Source of the DNA: Streptomyces coelicoflavus
GTDB lineage: Bacteria; Actinomycetota; Actinomycetes; Streptomycetales; Streptomycetaceae
Direction: 5' to 3'
Assembly (NCBI RefSeq): GCF_003112555.1
Contig: NZ_BEWB01000007.1
Location: 310,001-374,000, forward strand
Length of the DNA stretch: 64,000 bases
In this document: piece after piece, positions 44,002 through 53,900 of the stretch
Layout: the number at the start of each line of letters is the position of its first letter
How positions within the stretch are numbered: position 1 is the first letter of the stretch
Made by a program: the position numbers and the translations under genes
The notes under the pieces: generated by a model
Databases searched by the model: none
Told to the model about the DNA's origin: nothing
What the model saw: only the letters and a program-made list of their open reading frames with translations

Positions 44002-44150
44002 ATGCGGGGGCGCGGTGCGGTGCTCACGGTGGGCCGGGAACCGGATCTCGAGCACGTCCTGCACAGCATCGTGAGGGCCACGGCTTCCTGGGCGAGTTGA
44101 TCCGCCACCCCGAGCCCCTGCGGCTGTCGGACCTCTCCGAGCCTCCCGCC
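44002..44150 (+). pseudogene. Relic of a GAF-domain sensor kinase (DevS-like)
   Basis: In the TetR/propeller gap the + strand encodes AVLTVGREPDLEHVLHSIVRAT in one frame (from about 44017) and, from 44076 in another frame, GHGFLGELIRHPEPLRLSD followed by LSEPPA. Both are characteristic pieces of the GAF domain of DevS/DosS-type histidine kinases. In intact proteins they are separated by roughly 55-60 residues that are missing here. No kinase domain follows. It looks like a deletion remnant. Confidence 0.65.
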
Positions 44151-44222
44151 GGCCGGACCGGGACACCAGGGGCCGCCCGGTCCCCGGCGTGGGCCGTTCG
44201 GCCCCGGTCCGGCCCCGGGGGC

Positions 44223-45404
44223 TCAGGCGCCGCCGGTCCCCTCCTCGCCGCCGAGGACCGCGACGGCCAGCGGCCGCTCGCCCACCGGGAGCCGGGTCAC
44301 CCGGCCGGTGCCGATGTCGACGACGCTCAGGCCGTTCCAGTAGCCGTCGCGGGTGAAGCCGCCCGAGACGTAGGCGGTGCGGCCGTCGGCCGAGAGGGTG
44401 ACGGTCTCGTGCGGGCCCTCGAGCGGGACGACCCGCTCGTCGCCGTCGGGCGTGCGGACGGTCAGGGACGGGCCGTCGTCCTCGGACGGGTCGATCGGGC
44501 CGGTGCCCACCACGTACAGCGTGCCGTCGGCGCCCGCCGCCACGCCGTGCTGGTGGGTGTTGGCCGTCATGTCCTCGATCCGGACCCGACCGGTGCCGGG
44601 ATCGACCACCGCCAGGCGCTCGCCCTCGAAGGGCAGCAGCAGGGCCCCGTCGGAGGGGCGTACGGCGGTGTAGTGCGGCTTGAGCCAGGAGCCGAGGCCG
44701 CCCTCGGTGCCGTACGGGGCGACCTCGATGCGGCGCGCCGTCCACTCGCCGGTGTCGACGACCGTCACGTCGAAGGAGTCGTGGTTGGTCGCGTAGACCT
44801 GCCGGCCGTCGCGCGAGACGTCGACGTCGAACGGGCGGCGGCCGACCGGGACCACCCGCGTCACCTCCCGCCGCTTCGTGTCGACGACCTCCAGGGTGCC
44901 CGTGCCGCCGGGGACGTTGACCCCGACGTAGACGCGGCTGCCGTCGGGGGACAGGGCGATGCCCATGCCGCCGCCCCGGTACTCGCCGGTCGTCACCGGG
45001 CCGGTGTCCGTCCGGTAGGGGATGAGGGCAGTGCGCTCGCGGGTGCGGGTGTCCACGGCGGCCACGCCCTCCGCGGTCGCCACCCACGCCGTGCCGTCCT
45101 CGCCCAGCGCGATCCCGTACGGCGCCGTCCCGACCCGTACCGAGCCGAGGCCGGCCGCCGCGCCCCGTCCGGCGGGGTCGACGAAGGTGACGGTGTCGGC
45201 GCCGAAGTCCGTGACCAGCAGGGTGCCGTCCGGAGCGCGCGCCGGGGCGCCGCCGGACTCGGGTGCGTGCGGGGCCGCGGTGGCCGGAGGGTCGGACACC
45301 GGGGGCGCGGCCCGGTCGTCGCCGCCGTCCGAGGCGCATCCGCCCAGCGTCGCGGTGACGGCGGCCAGCACGGCGAGGCGGCCCGTGAGGGAACGCCGGT
45401 TCAC
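44223..45404 (-). CDS. Beta-propeller lipoprotein (YVTN/YncE-like)
   Basis: 393 aa from GTG 45404, which overlaps the stop of the ankyrin gene (GTGA). Lipobox Cys23 (TLGGC), a disordered P/A linker, then repeated propeller blades (LLVTDFGADTVTFVDPAG; IALSPDGSRVYVGVN; VDVSRDGRQVYATNHDS; LSADGRTAYVSGG). Anchored on the outer face of the membrane; YncE-like proteins bind ligands or partners without a known reaction. Co-translation with an intracellular ankyrin protein is unusual. Confidence 0.88.
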   Translation of the reverse strand: MNRRSLTGRLAVLAAVTATLGGCASDGGDDRAAPPVSDPPATAAPHAPESGGAPARAPDGTLLVTDFGADTVTFVDPAGRGAAAGLGSVRVGTAPYGIALGEDGTAWVATAEGVAAVDTRTRERTALIPYRTDTGPVTTGEYRGGGMGIALSPDGSRVYVGVNVPGGTGTLEVVDTKRREVTRVVPVGRRPFDVDVSRDGRQVYATNHDSFDVTVVDTGEWTARRIEVAPYGTEGGLGSWLKPHYTAVRPSDGALLLPFEGERLAVVDPGTGRVRIEDMTANTHQHGVAAGADGTLYVVGTGPIDPSEDDGPSLTVRTPDGDERVVPLEGPHETVTLSADGRTAYVSGGFTRDGYWNGLSVVDIGTGRVTRLPVGERPLAVAVLGGEEGTGGA

Positions 45405-46054
45405 CGTCGGCCACCCTCCGCGCGAGGGCCCTCGCCGTCCGGTGACTCGGCCCGCCGCAGCAGCTCCGCGACGGCCTCGAAGCCCCTGCGTTCGGCGTGG
45501 GCACGGGCCGTGACACCGTCGCCGTCCGGCAGCGCGGGGTCGGCGCCCGCGGAGAGCAGGGCCGCCACGACGTCCTGGTGCGCGCGGTCGCCGTCGCCGA
45601 GGACGACCGCTTCGAGGAGCGCCGTCCAGCCGAGCCGGTTGACGTGGTCCACGTCGATGTCCGTCTCCGCGAGCACGGCGCGTACGTAGGCCACGTGGCC
45701 GCGTTCGCTCGCCGGGATGACCGAGACACCGCCGAAGCGGTTGGTGAGCGTGACGTCCGGGCCGCCGGGCAGCAGCGCCCGCATCATCGCGACGCTGCCC
45801 GTGACCCCGGTGACCAGCCACGCGCTGTCGTCCCGCGCGTCCTGCGCGTTGACGTCCGCGCCGGCCGCGACCAGGACCTCGGCGACCGCGACCCGGTCGG
45901 CCAGGGCCGCCAGGAGCAGAGGCGTGCGGCCCTGTTCGTCGCGCAGCTCCCGGTCGGCGCCGGCCCGCAGCGCGGCCCGGGCGGCATCGGCGTCGCCGCG
46001 GCGAACGGCGTCCGACAGGGCGAGGTCGGCGGGGGTGGTTGGCTCGGCGGTCAT
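45401..46054 (-). CDS. Ankyrin-repeat protein
   Basis: 217 aa, cytoplasmic. Four to five ankyrin repeats: SDAVRRGDADAARAALRAGAD, GRTPLLLAALADRVAVAEVL, VAAGADVNAQDARDDSAW, RLGWTALLEAVVLGDG and SAGADPALPDGDGVTARAHA. A protein-binding scaffold. Its stop overlaps the start of the propeller lipoprotein gene. No partner is known. Confidence 0.92.
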   Translation of the reverse strand: MTAEPTTPADLALSDAVRRGDADAARAALRAGADRELRDEQGRTPLLLAALADRVAVAEVLVAAGADVNAQDARDDSAWLVTGVTGSVAMMRALLPGGPDVTLTNRFGGVSVIPASERGHVAYVRAVLAETDIDVDHVNRLGWTALLEAVVLGDGDRAHQDVVAALLSAGADPALPDGDGVTARAHAERRGFEAVAELLRRAESPDGEGPRAEGGRR

Positions 46055-46147
46055 GGTCGGACAGCTCCACGGTGTCGGGGACGTGTGCCTCCAGCTTGGA
46101 CCCGCGGTGCCCCGGCAGAGGTCGACGCACCGGCTCCCGCGCGGCTG

Positions 46148-46354
46148 CCGATCGGACGAAGACCGCGTCGTCCGATCGGACGACCCACCGGCCTGCCGGG
46201 CGACTCACCGGACCACTGAGCGCCCCCCGGCCTGCCGGACGACCCACCGGACCACTGGGCGGCCCGCCGATCCGCGGGGGTCGCCGGACCGGCGGTCGCG
46301 CGCGCCGACGGGATGCCGACCGGCCGAGTCCACCGGGTCCACCAAGTCCACCGG
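46148..46354. repeat. Palindrome and tandem repeats in the 324-bp gap
   Basis: CCGATCGGACGA occurs at 46148-46159 and 46172-46183; the second lies in the perfect 18-bp palindrome GTCGTCCGATCGGACGAC (46167-46184). A 35-base unit at 46188-46222 recurs at 46227-46261 with 32 of 35 matches (period 39). GTCCACCGG, GTCCACCAA and GTCCACCGG stand in tandem at 46328-46354. No gene is visible in the gap 46055-46378. Confidence 0.75.
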
Positions 46355-46378
46355 GGCCGACGTGCCCGATGCAGCGGG

Positions 46379-47032
46379 TCAGCCGACGGGGAACGGGAGC
46401 CGCGCCGCCGGCGCTCCCAGCGCGGCCTCCTCCGCCGGGGTAGGCGGCCGGCGGCCGGTGCCGACCAGCAGTGCGTCCCGGTCGGTGAACGACGCGGGGA
46501 ACGCCGCGCCGACGACCCCTTCGAACAGCTCCCGCGCGTGCCCGAGTCCCTCGGCGGGCGGCGCTGCCGCCTCCGGGAGGTGCGCGACCAGGTCCAGATG
46601 GTGCAGGGACCATTCCAGGACGTACGCCGAGAGGTAGTCGCCCGCCGTGAGTACCTGGCCCTGCGTGCCCACCCGGCCCGTGGGATCGGCCAGCGCCGCC
46701 GCGCGGCCGGCGGCGGAACCGACGTCGTCGAGGTGGAACTTGAGCAGCCCCGGCTGCTCGTAGGCGGCGGCCAGGCGGACGATCAGCGCGTCGAGCGGGT
46801 CGTCCCCGGTCGGGGGCTCGACGACCTGCCAGTAGGTCACCGCGTCCCGGGTCGGTTCCTCGGTGGTCGGGGTGGCCAGGGTGATCAGGACGTCCTGGGC
46901 GTCGACGACCAGGTGGCACACCAGGTCCCGGACGAGCCAGCCGGCACAGCCGGACGGCCGGGCGAAGTCCTCGTCGGAGAGGTCGGCGACCGCGGCGAGC
47001 AGGGCCGACCAGGAGCGGCTGAAGAGATCCAC
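46379..47032 (-). CDS. Mycothiol-dependent maleylpyruvate isomerase family (DinB-like) protein
   Basis: 217 aa, GTG start. N-terminal four-helix-bundle region with the family motif CAGWLVRDLVCHLVVDA (metal-binding His), a second His pair in EWSLHHLDLVAHLPEA, and a short C-terminal region (ALLVGTGRRPP). Family members use mycothiol or bind zinc; most, including this one, have no assigned substrate. Confidence 0.88.
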   Translation of the reverse strand: MDLFSRSWSALLAAVADLSDEDFARPSGCAGWLVRDLVCHLVVDAQDVLITLATPTTEEPTRDAVTYWQVVEPPTGDDPLDALIVRLAAAYEQPGLLKFHLDDVGSAAGRAAALADPTGRVGTQGQVLTAGDYLSAYVLEWSLHHLDLVAHLPEAAAPPAEGLGHARELFEGVVGAAFPASFTDRDALLVGTGRRPPTPAEEAALGAPAARLPFPVG

Positions 47033-47120
47033 GCCCGACAGCCAACACCACCGCCCGCCCGGGGGCGACCCAATTCGCGCGAGCGGCCCGGCATCGGCAA
47101 CGAGGGGACCGTCCGCCGGC

Positions 47121-48212
47121 TCAGCCGTCGGCGGTCGCGGCCTCCTCGGACGGCTCGGCCAACTGCTCGCGCACGTAGTTCCACACCACAGCGATCAGCG
47201 CGGCGAGCGGGACGGCGAGCAGGCTGCCCACGATCCCGGACAGGCTGCCGCCCAGCGTCACCGCCAGCAGGATCACCGCCGCGTGCAGACCGAGGCCACG
47301 GCTCTGGATGATGGGCTGGAAGACGTTGCCCTCCAACTGCTGCACGACCACGATGATCGCGAGCACGATGAGCGCGTCCGTCAGGCCGTTCGACACCAGG
47401 GCGATCAGCACCGCCACGAAACCCGCGAACAGGGCGCCCACGATGGGCACGAACGCGGACACGAACGTCAGGACCGCCAGCGGCAGCACCAGCGGCACGC
47501 CCAGGATCCACAGGCCGAGGCCGATGAACACGGCGTCGAGCAGCCCCACCAGGGCCTGCGACCGGACGAAGGAACCCAGGGTCTCCCAGCCCCGCAGCGC
47601 GACCACCGGGACGTCGGTGGCCAGCCGGCCGGGCAGCTGGCGGGCCAGCCAGGGCAGGAACCGCGGCCCGTCCTTCAGGAAGAAGAACATCAGGAAGACG
47701 CCCAGGACCGCGGTGATCAGGCCGTTGACCACCGCCCCCACCCCCGTCGCCACGGCAGTGGTGATGCTGCCGACGCTGTCCTGGATGCGGGCCACCGCTG
47801 AATCCATCGCACCGGTGATCTCGTCGTCACCGATGTTCAGCGGCGGTCCCGCCGCCCACTCGCGCAGCCGCTGGATGCCCTCGACCACGCCGTCGGTCAA
47901 CTCGTCCGTCTGGGAGGACATGGGCACCGCGATCAGTGTCACGATGCCCACGACGACCAGCAGGAAGGCCACCGTCACCGCCGTCGCGGCCAGGGCCGGA
48001 CGCCACCCGTGCCGCCGCAGGAAGCGGGCCGAGGGCCACGTCAGCGTGGTCAGGAGCAGACCGACGAGCAGTGGCCACACCACCGACCACATACGGCCGA
48101 GGACCCACAGGGTCACCGCGAGCATGACGAGTATCAGCAGCAACTCGCCCGAGACGCGCGCGCTGGTGCGCAGCGCGGCCCGGGTCCTCGCCGCGCTCAA
48201 TCCGGCAGACAT
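47121..48212 (-). CDS. AI-2E family (PerM/UPF0118) membrane transporter
   Basis: 363 aa with about eight hydrophobic segments and a central extracytoplasmic region (residues about 105-160, SSQTDELTDGVVEGIQRLREWAAG). The C-terminal signature is VPIVGALFAGFVAVLIAL and LEGNVFQPIIQSRGLGLHAAVILLAVTLGGSL. The family name comes from E. coli TqsA; substrates elsewhere vary (Na+/H+ antiport is known) and are not predictable here. Its stop is 88 bases beyond the GTG start of the maleylpyruvate isomerase-type gene. Confidence 0.92.
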   Translation of the reverse strand: MSAGLSAARTRAALRTSARVSGELLLILVMLAVTLWVLGRMWSVVWPLLVGLLLTTLTWPSARFLRRHGWRPALAATAVTVAFLLVVVGIVTLIAVPMSSQTDELTDGVVEGIQRLREWAAGPPLNIGDDEITGAMDSAVARIQDSVGSITTAVATGVGAVVNGLITAVLGVFLMFFFLKDGPRFLPWLARQLPGRLATDVPVVALRGWETLGSFVRSQALVGLLDAVFIGLGLWILGVPLVLPLAVLTFVSAFVPIVGALFAGFVAVLIALVSNGLTDALIVLAIIVVVQQLEGNVFQPIIQSRGLGLHAAVILLAVTLGGSLSGIVGSLLAVPLAALIAVVWNYVREQLAEPSEEAATADG

Positions 48213-48306
48213 GGGATCACCCTATGCGGACGCCCGTGCGCGGGACCCGGGGGATCGCGGAACCTCCGGCACGCCGGGCCCCGTTGGCCGTTGATCCGCC
48301 CCCGGA

Positions 48307-49830
48307 TCAGCTCTCCGGGACCTTGACCCAGTCGAGGGTGCGCTCGACCGCCATCTTCCAGCCCGCGTACCCCTGCGCGCGCTGCTCCTCGGACCACTGC
48401 GGCTCCCAGCGCCTGGACTCGCTCCAGTGGGTGCGCAGTTCGTCGGTGTCCCGCCAGAAGCCGGTGGCCAGCCCCGCCGCGTAGGCGGCGCCGAGGGCGG
48501 TGGTCTCCGCGACCACGGGGCGGCTCACGGGGACGCCCAGGACGTCGGCCTGGATCTGCATGCACAGGTCGTTGGCGGTCACCCCGCCGTCGACCCTCAG
48601 CACGTCCAGGTGGACCGAGGAGTCCTGCTCCATGGCCACGACCACGTCGCGGCTCTGGTAGCAGATGGACTCCAGCGTCGCCCGGGCCAGGTGCGCGTTG
48701 TCGTTGTACCGGGCGAGGCCGACGATCGCGCCCCGGGCGTCCGAGCGCCAGTAGGGGGCGAACAGGCCGGAGAACGCCGGGACGAAGTACATGCCGCCGT
48801 TGTCCTCGACCGTGCGGGCGAGTTCCTCGCTCTCGGCCGCGGTCTTGATGATCTTCATCTGGTCGCGCAGCCACTGCACGGCGGACCCGGTCACCGCGAT
48901 CGAGCCCTCCAGCGCGTAGACCGGCGGATTGTCGCCGAACTGGTAGGCCACGGTGGTCAGCAGGCCGTGCTGGGAGCGGACCAGCTCGGTGCCGGTGTTG
49001 AGGACCAGGAAGTTGCCGGTGCCGTAGGTGTTCTTGGCCTCGCCGGGCGAGAAGCAGACCTGGCCGACGGTCGCCGCGTGCTGGTCGCCCAGGACCCCGG
49101 TGATGGGAACGGCGGCGCGCAGCGGCCGGGAGGTCCGGGTCGTGCCGTACGCCTCCGAGTGCGAGGACGGGTTGATGGTGGGCAGCATGCCGCGCGGGAT
49201 GCCGAAGAAGCCCAGCAGTTCGTCGTCCCAGTCGAGCGTCTCCAGGTCCATCAGCATGGTGCGGCTCGCGTTGGTCACGTCGGTGGCGTGGATGCCGCCG
49301 TCGGGGCCGCCCGTCAGGTTCCACAGGACCCAGGAGTCCGTGTTGCCGAACACCGCGTGTCCCTGCTCCGCGGCCTCGCGGACGCCGTCGACGTTCTCCA
49401 GGATCCACTGGATCTTCCCGCCGGAGAAGTACGTCGCGGGCGGCAGCCCGGCCTTGCGGCGGATGACGTCGCCCCGGCCGGTGCGTTCCAGGTTCGCCGC
49501 GATGGCGTCGGTGCGGGTGTCCTGCCAGACGATGGCGTTGTAGTACGGCCGACCGGTGCGCGGGTCCCAGACCACCGTGGTCTCCCGCTGGTTGGTGATG
49601 CCGATGGCCGCCAGGTCGGACCCCGACAGTCCGCCGTTGCGCAGGGCGTTCTGCATCACCGAGTTGGTGCGCTCCCAGATCTCCACCGGGTCGTGCTCCA
49701 CCCATCCGGAGCGGGGGAGGATCTGCTCGTGCTCCAGTTGGTGCTTCGCGACCTCGTTGCCCCCGTGGTCGAAGATCATGAACCGGGTGCTGGTGGTTCC
49801 CTGGTCCACCGCGCCGATGAAGTCCGCCAT
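48307..49830 (-). CDS. glpK: Glycerol kinase
   Basis: 507 aa, full length. FGGY-kinase signatures include DQGTTSTRFMIFD at the N-terminus, GWVEHDPVEIW, the nucleotide site GTGNFLVLNTGTE, and DGGVTANDLCMQIQADVLGVPV. Makes glycerol 3-phosphate from glycerol and ATP. GGAG is 6 bases before ATG 49830. No glpF or glpD gene adjoins it, so it may be a secondary copy. Confidence 0.96.
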   Translation of the reverse strand: MADFIGAVDQGTTSTRFMIFDHGGNEVAKHQLEHEQILPRSGWVEHDPVEIWERTNSVMQNALRNGGLSGSDLAAIGITNQRETTVVWDPRTGRPYYNAIVWQDTRTDAIAANLERTGRGDVIRRKAGLPPATYFSGGKIQWILENVDGVREAAEQGHAVFGNTDSWVLWNLTGGPDGGIHATDVTNASRTMLMDLETLDWDDELLGFFGIPRGMLPTINPSSHSEAYGTTRTSRPLRAAVPITGVLGDQHAATVGQVCFSPGEAKNTYGTGNFLVLNTGTELVRSQHGLLTTVAYQFGDNPPVYALEGSIAVTGSAVQWLRDQMKIIKTAAESEELARTVEDNGGMYFVPAFSGLFAPYWRSDARGAIVGLARYNDNAHLARATLESICYQSRDVVVAMEQDSSVHLDVLRVDGGVTANDLCMQIQADVLGVPVSRPVVAETTALGAAYAAGLATGFWRDTDELRTHWSESRRWEPQWSEEQRAQGYAGWKMAVERTLDWVKVPES

Positions 49831-49939
49831 GTCCGCTCCGCCTCTCCGGCCGGTGCCCGCCCTGGTTCGGGCACCTCCTCGGACAGACTAGGTCGACTCA
49901 TGGCAAACCGCACATAAAGGGCATGCCTGACGTGGTGGT

Positions 49940-49969
49940 CGCCGGTGGTGGCCGTCGCCACCACCGGCG
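49940..49969 (-). terminator. Terminator hairpin after nadE
   Basis: Perfect 13-bp arms CGCCGGTGGTGGC and GCCACCACCGGCG around CGTC, six bases beyond the nadE stop on the reverse strand. Confidence 0.8.
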
Positions 49970-49975
49970 GTCGGG

Positions 49976-50806
49976 TCAGGGAGCGATCGGCATCCGGCGC
50001 TTGTGGTCGGTCTGCCGGTAGCGGGTGACGATCGTCTCGAAGACCTGCTCCTTCACCGGCTTGCCCTCCAGGAAGTCGTCGATCTCGTCGTAGGTGACCC
50101 CGAGGGCGTCCTCGTCGGCCTTGCCCGGGTCGAGGGTCTCCAGGTCGGCCGTCGGCACCTTCCGCACCAGCTCGGCGGGGGCGCCCAGCGCGTCCGCGAC
50201 GGCGCGCACGCGGCGCTTGGTCAGGCCCGTCAGCGGTACGACGTCGGCGGCGCCGTCGCCGAACTTGGTGAAGAAGCCGGAGACCGCCTCTGCCGCGTGG
50301 TCGGTGCCGACGACCAGGCCGCCGTGCGCACCGGCCACCGCGTACTGCGCGATCATGCGCTGCCGGGCCTTGACGTTGCCGTGCACGAAGTCCTGGTGGT
50401 GGGCGTCGCGGAAGGCCACGTCGGCGGCGAGCAGGGTCTCGAGCATCGCGTCGCTCGCGGGCTTGATGTCCACGGTCAGCACCTCGTCGGGCCGGATGAA
50501 GGAGAGCGCGCGCTGGGCGTCGCTCTCGTCCGCCTGGACCCCGTGCGGCAGCCGCATCGCGTAGAAGCGGGCCTCGTGCCCCTCGGCGCGCGCCCGCTCC
50601 ACGGCGAGCTGGCAGAGGCGGCCCGCGGTGGTCGAGTCGACACCGCCGCTGATGCCGAGCACGAGGGCGCGCAGACCGGCGGAGGCCAGCCGCCCGGCGA
50701 GGAAGGCCACCCGGCGCTCGATCTCCCGTTCCGCGTCGAAGGTCTCCGCGACCTCCAGTTCCCGGGCGATCTCCTTCTGCAGGGCGATGGACGCCGGCTC
50801 GCTCAA
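49976..50806 (-). CDS. nadE: Ammonia-dependent NAD+ synthetase
   Basis: 276 aa, the length of the short NH3-dependent form. P-loop LGISGGVDSTTAGRLCQLA, then PHGVQADESDAQRAL, VGTDHAAEAVSGFFTKFGDGAADVVPL and the C-terminal YRQTDHKRRMPIAP. It adenylates and amidates nicotinate adenine dinucleotide to NAD+. The start codon is TTG at 50806, chosen because AAGGAG lies six bases upstream and because the N-terminus then aligns with E. coli NadE. No ATG or GTG gives a better fit. Confidence 0.95.
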   Translation of the reverse strand: MSEPASIALQKEIARELEVAETFDAEREIERRVAFLAGRLASAGLRALVLGISGGVDSTTAGRLCQLAVERARAEGHEARFYAMRLPHGVQADESDAQRALSFIRPDEVLTVDIKPASDAMLETLLAADVAFRDAHHQDFVHGNVKARQRMIAQYAVAGAHGGLVVGTDHAAEAVSGFFTKFGDGAADVVPLTGLTKRRVRAVADALGAPAELVRKVPTADLETLDPGKADEDALGVTYDEIDDFLEGKPVKEQVFETIVTRYRQTDHKRRMPIAP

Positions 50807-50941
50807 TTCCGCTCCTTCTTCGACGGGCAGGTGATTCTCGCTTCAGCCTACCCACAGGCGCCCGCGGCACCGGTTCGCCCGCCGGATCGGTGGAGCGGCC
50901 GTGCGGGGCGGCGTTCAGGGACCGTCCCGCACGGCTTCGGG

Positions 50942-53900
50942 TCAGTCCAGCGGTTCGACCCGGATGTTGCGGAACCTGACCTTGTTGCCGTGGTCCTGCA
51001 ACCGGATCGCCCCGGCGGCCGGCGTCTCGGCCCGGCCGGCCGCGGTGGGCCCGTCGAGGGCGACGTCGTCGTGGACCGTCTCGCCGTTCCACACCACCGT
51101 CACCCGGGCGTCGGCCGTCTTGGCGCCGTTCTCGTCGAAGCGGGCGGCCCGGAAGACGATGTCGTACGTCTGCCACGTCTCCGGGGCCGTCGCCGCGTTG
51201 GTGTCGGGGGCTTTCTTCAGGTAGATCGCCCCGGCCTCGTTGGTGTCCGGGGTGGTGTCACCGTAGGAGTCGAGGATCTGCAGCTCGTAGCGGTCCTGGA
51301 GGTAGATGCCGCTGTTGCCGCGGTCCTGGCCGGTCACGTCGTCCGGCAGCAGCGGCACCCGGAACTCCACGTGCAGTTTGAAGTCCTGGTAGGCGTCCTT
51401 GGTGCGGATGTCGCCGCAGCACACCTCCATCGACCGCTCCTCGGCCAGCGGCCAGGCCACCTTCCTCCCGTCCGTGTGCTGCCACTGCTCCTGCGAGGCG
51501 GCGGTCCCGTCGAACAGGGCGACCCGGGCGCCGTGCGGGCGCACGGTGATCAGGTCGAGGTTGACGTGGCCGGTGTCGCCGGGGTCGTAGCGGTAGGAGA
51601 GCGTGTTGTGGCCGGCTCGCAGCCGCACGCTCTCGGTCCGCGTGGACCAGGTGTCCCAGTCCCCGGTGGAGGGGAGCCGCGTCTGGCGCACCTTCTTCCC
51701 GTTGGCGTAGAGGGACAGCGACTTGGTGCCCTCGAAGGGGTTCGGGCCGTTGGAGTAGCGCAGGCCCACGTCGTAGGTGCCGGGCTTCCGGACGGGCACG
51801 TCGAAGGTCGTGGTGACCTCGCCCTCGGTGGCGTAGCGGTCGACGAAGCCGCTGCCGGAGTAGCCGGCGTGGTCGGTGTTGATGCCCGCCTTCCCCGTCA
51901 GCCGCGCCTCCTCGGCCTCGTACAGGGTGGCGGCGGGCGGCTGCTTGCCGGGCATCTCGTTGAGGGTGTACCAGGCCTCGGTGCTCCAGAGCGTCTCACC
52001 GGAGGCCGAGGCGAACGGGCGCGGGGAACGCACGTGCACGACGCGGTCCGGCTTCAGGCCGTCCAGCCGCAGCCGCACGGTGCGGCCGTCGTCCGAGAGC
52101 GTCGCGGACCGCACGGCCAGCTCCTCCTCGGCGATCTTCGGGCCGCCGTAGTCGCCGGTCGGCGTGTAGCGCCACTGCTCGGCCTCGTAGCGGGAGGCCA
52201 GCTCCGCGGCCGTCTCCTCGGACACCGGCTGGGTGTACGTCAGGTCGAAGCCGCCGGGCACGGCCCGCATTTTCTGGACGTCGAAGGTGTTGCCGCCGTT
52301 CGGCGTCAGCTTCTGCAGGCCGAACTTCAGCTTGCCCTCCTGGCCCCAGTTCCCGTCGGCGCCCAGGCCGCCGGTGTAGATCGCGCCGTCGGGGCCCATG
52401 GAGACCCGGTTGACGCCCGCCTCCAGACCCTGGGTGTAGCGGAAGACGGCGCCCTGGTACTGGCCCTTCACCTTCTCCAGGTAGGCGCGCTGGAGGCCGC
52501 CGTAGGTGACGTCGCCGATCAGCATCTGGCCCGCGAACCTGCCCTTGGTGAGGTACAGCGGGGTGGAGGGCGAGTTGCCGATCTCGTTCTGCGGCAGCCA
52601 CAGCACCGGCTGGGTGACGGGGGAGTCCTCGAAGGGCCCGGCGGGCTCGGTGTAGTGGTTGAAGAAGCGGTCCTGCTTGATCTGGACCAGCTTCGAGGCG
52701 GGCAGCCAGCCGCCCTGGTTGTCGGTGGCGAACAGGCTGCCGCCCGGTCCCCAGCCGATGCCGTTGGGCGTGCGCAGCCCGCCCGCGATCGGACTGATCT
52801 TCCCGGTCTTCTTGCTGATCTTGTACGTCGTCCCGCGGTTGGGCGCGGGCTGCGGGTTGGTGGTCGCGCCGCCGAGGTCGATGGCGACGGAGAGGTTCAC
52901 GTAGAAGTAGCCGTCCCGGTAGAGCAGGCCGAACGCGAACTCGTGGAAGTTGCCGCCGTAGGGCCAGGTGGCGACCGTGCGGTATTCGTCGGTCACGTCG
53001 TCGCCGTCGCTGTCCACCAGCCGGGTCAGCTCGTGCTTCTGCGAGACGTAGAGCGAACCGTCCACGTACTTGATGCCCATGGGCTCGCGCAGCCCGCTCG
53101 CGACCTTCTCGACGGTCACCTTGTCGCGGCTGGTCTCGCCGGTGACGTTGTCCAGGAGGTACACCTCTCCGGCAACGTTGTCGGAGCCGCCCCAGGTGCT
53201 GAGCGCCAGGCGCCCGTCGGGCAGCCAGTCCATGCCGGTGACCTGCGGTTCGAAGCCCTCGGGGCGCAGGTCGGTGAGGTCGAGGTCGGGGCGCACGGAG
53301 GTGAGCGGCAGACCGTCGCCGGGGGTGTCGCGCCCGGCCTCGCACTCCTTGCGGCCCGGCGCCGTCACTCGGACGACCCCGGCGTCGGTGCTCAGCGCCT
53401 CGGTGGGCACGACGCTGAACCCGCTCTCGCCCGGCGGCATCCAGGACAGCTGGAGCTGCTGGCCGCCGCCGCGGTCGAAGTGGTCGATGCGCAGCGGGTG
53501 CGCTCCCGCGGTGAGTTCGACCGTGCCGTCCTTCGGCTCCGCGCCGTGCAGTCCGTCGTGGTCGATCACCGTGGTGTCGTCGAGGGTCAGCCGGGAGCCG
53601 TCGTCGCTGACGAGCCGGAACACGTAGGTGCCGTCACGCGGCGCCACCAGGTAGCCGGACGCCTGGGAGACGAAGTTGTCGGCGATGCCGCCGAAGTCGG
53701 CGGTGGTGGACCAGTCGACCGTCGGCATCAGCTTGTCGTGGTTGGGGGTCTGGCCCGGCTTGAGGGTGCACAGCTCGTTCAGCGGCGTCTGGACGTCGAA
53801 CACGCGCAGCGTGACGCCGGGTTCCTGCGGCGGGATGTCGGCGGGGGCCGCCGAGGACGCCGGGGCGGCCCAGGCGCCGCCGAGCGCGACGGCCGACGTC

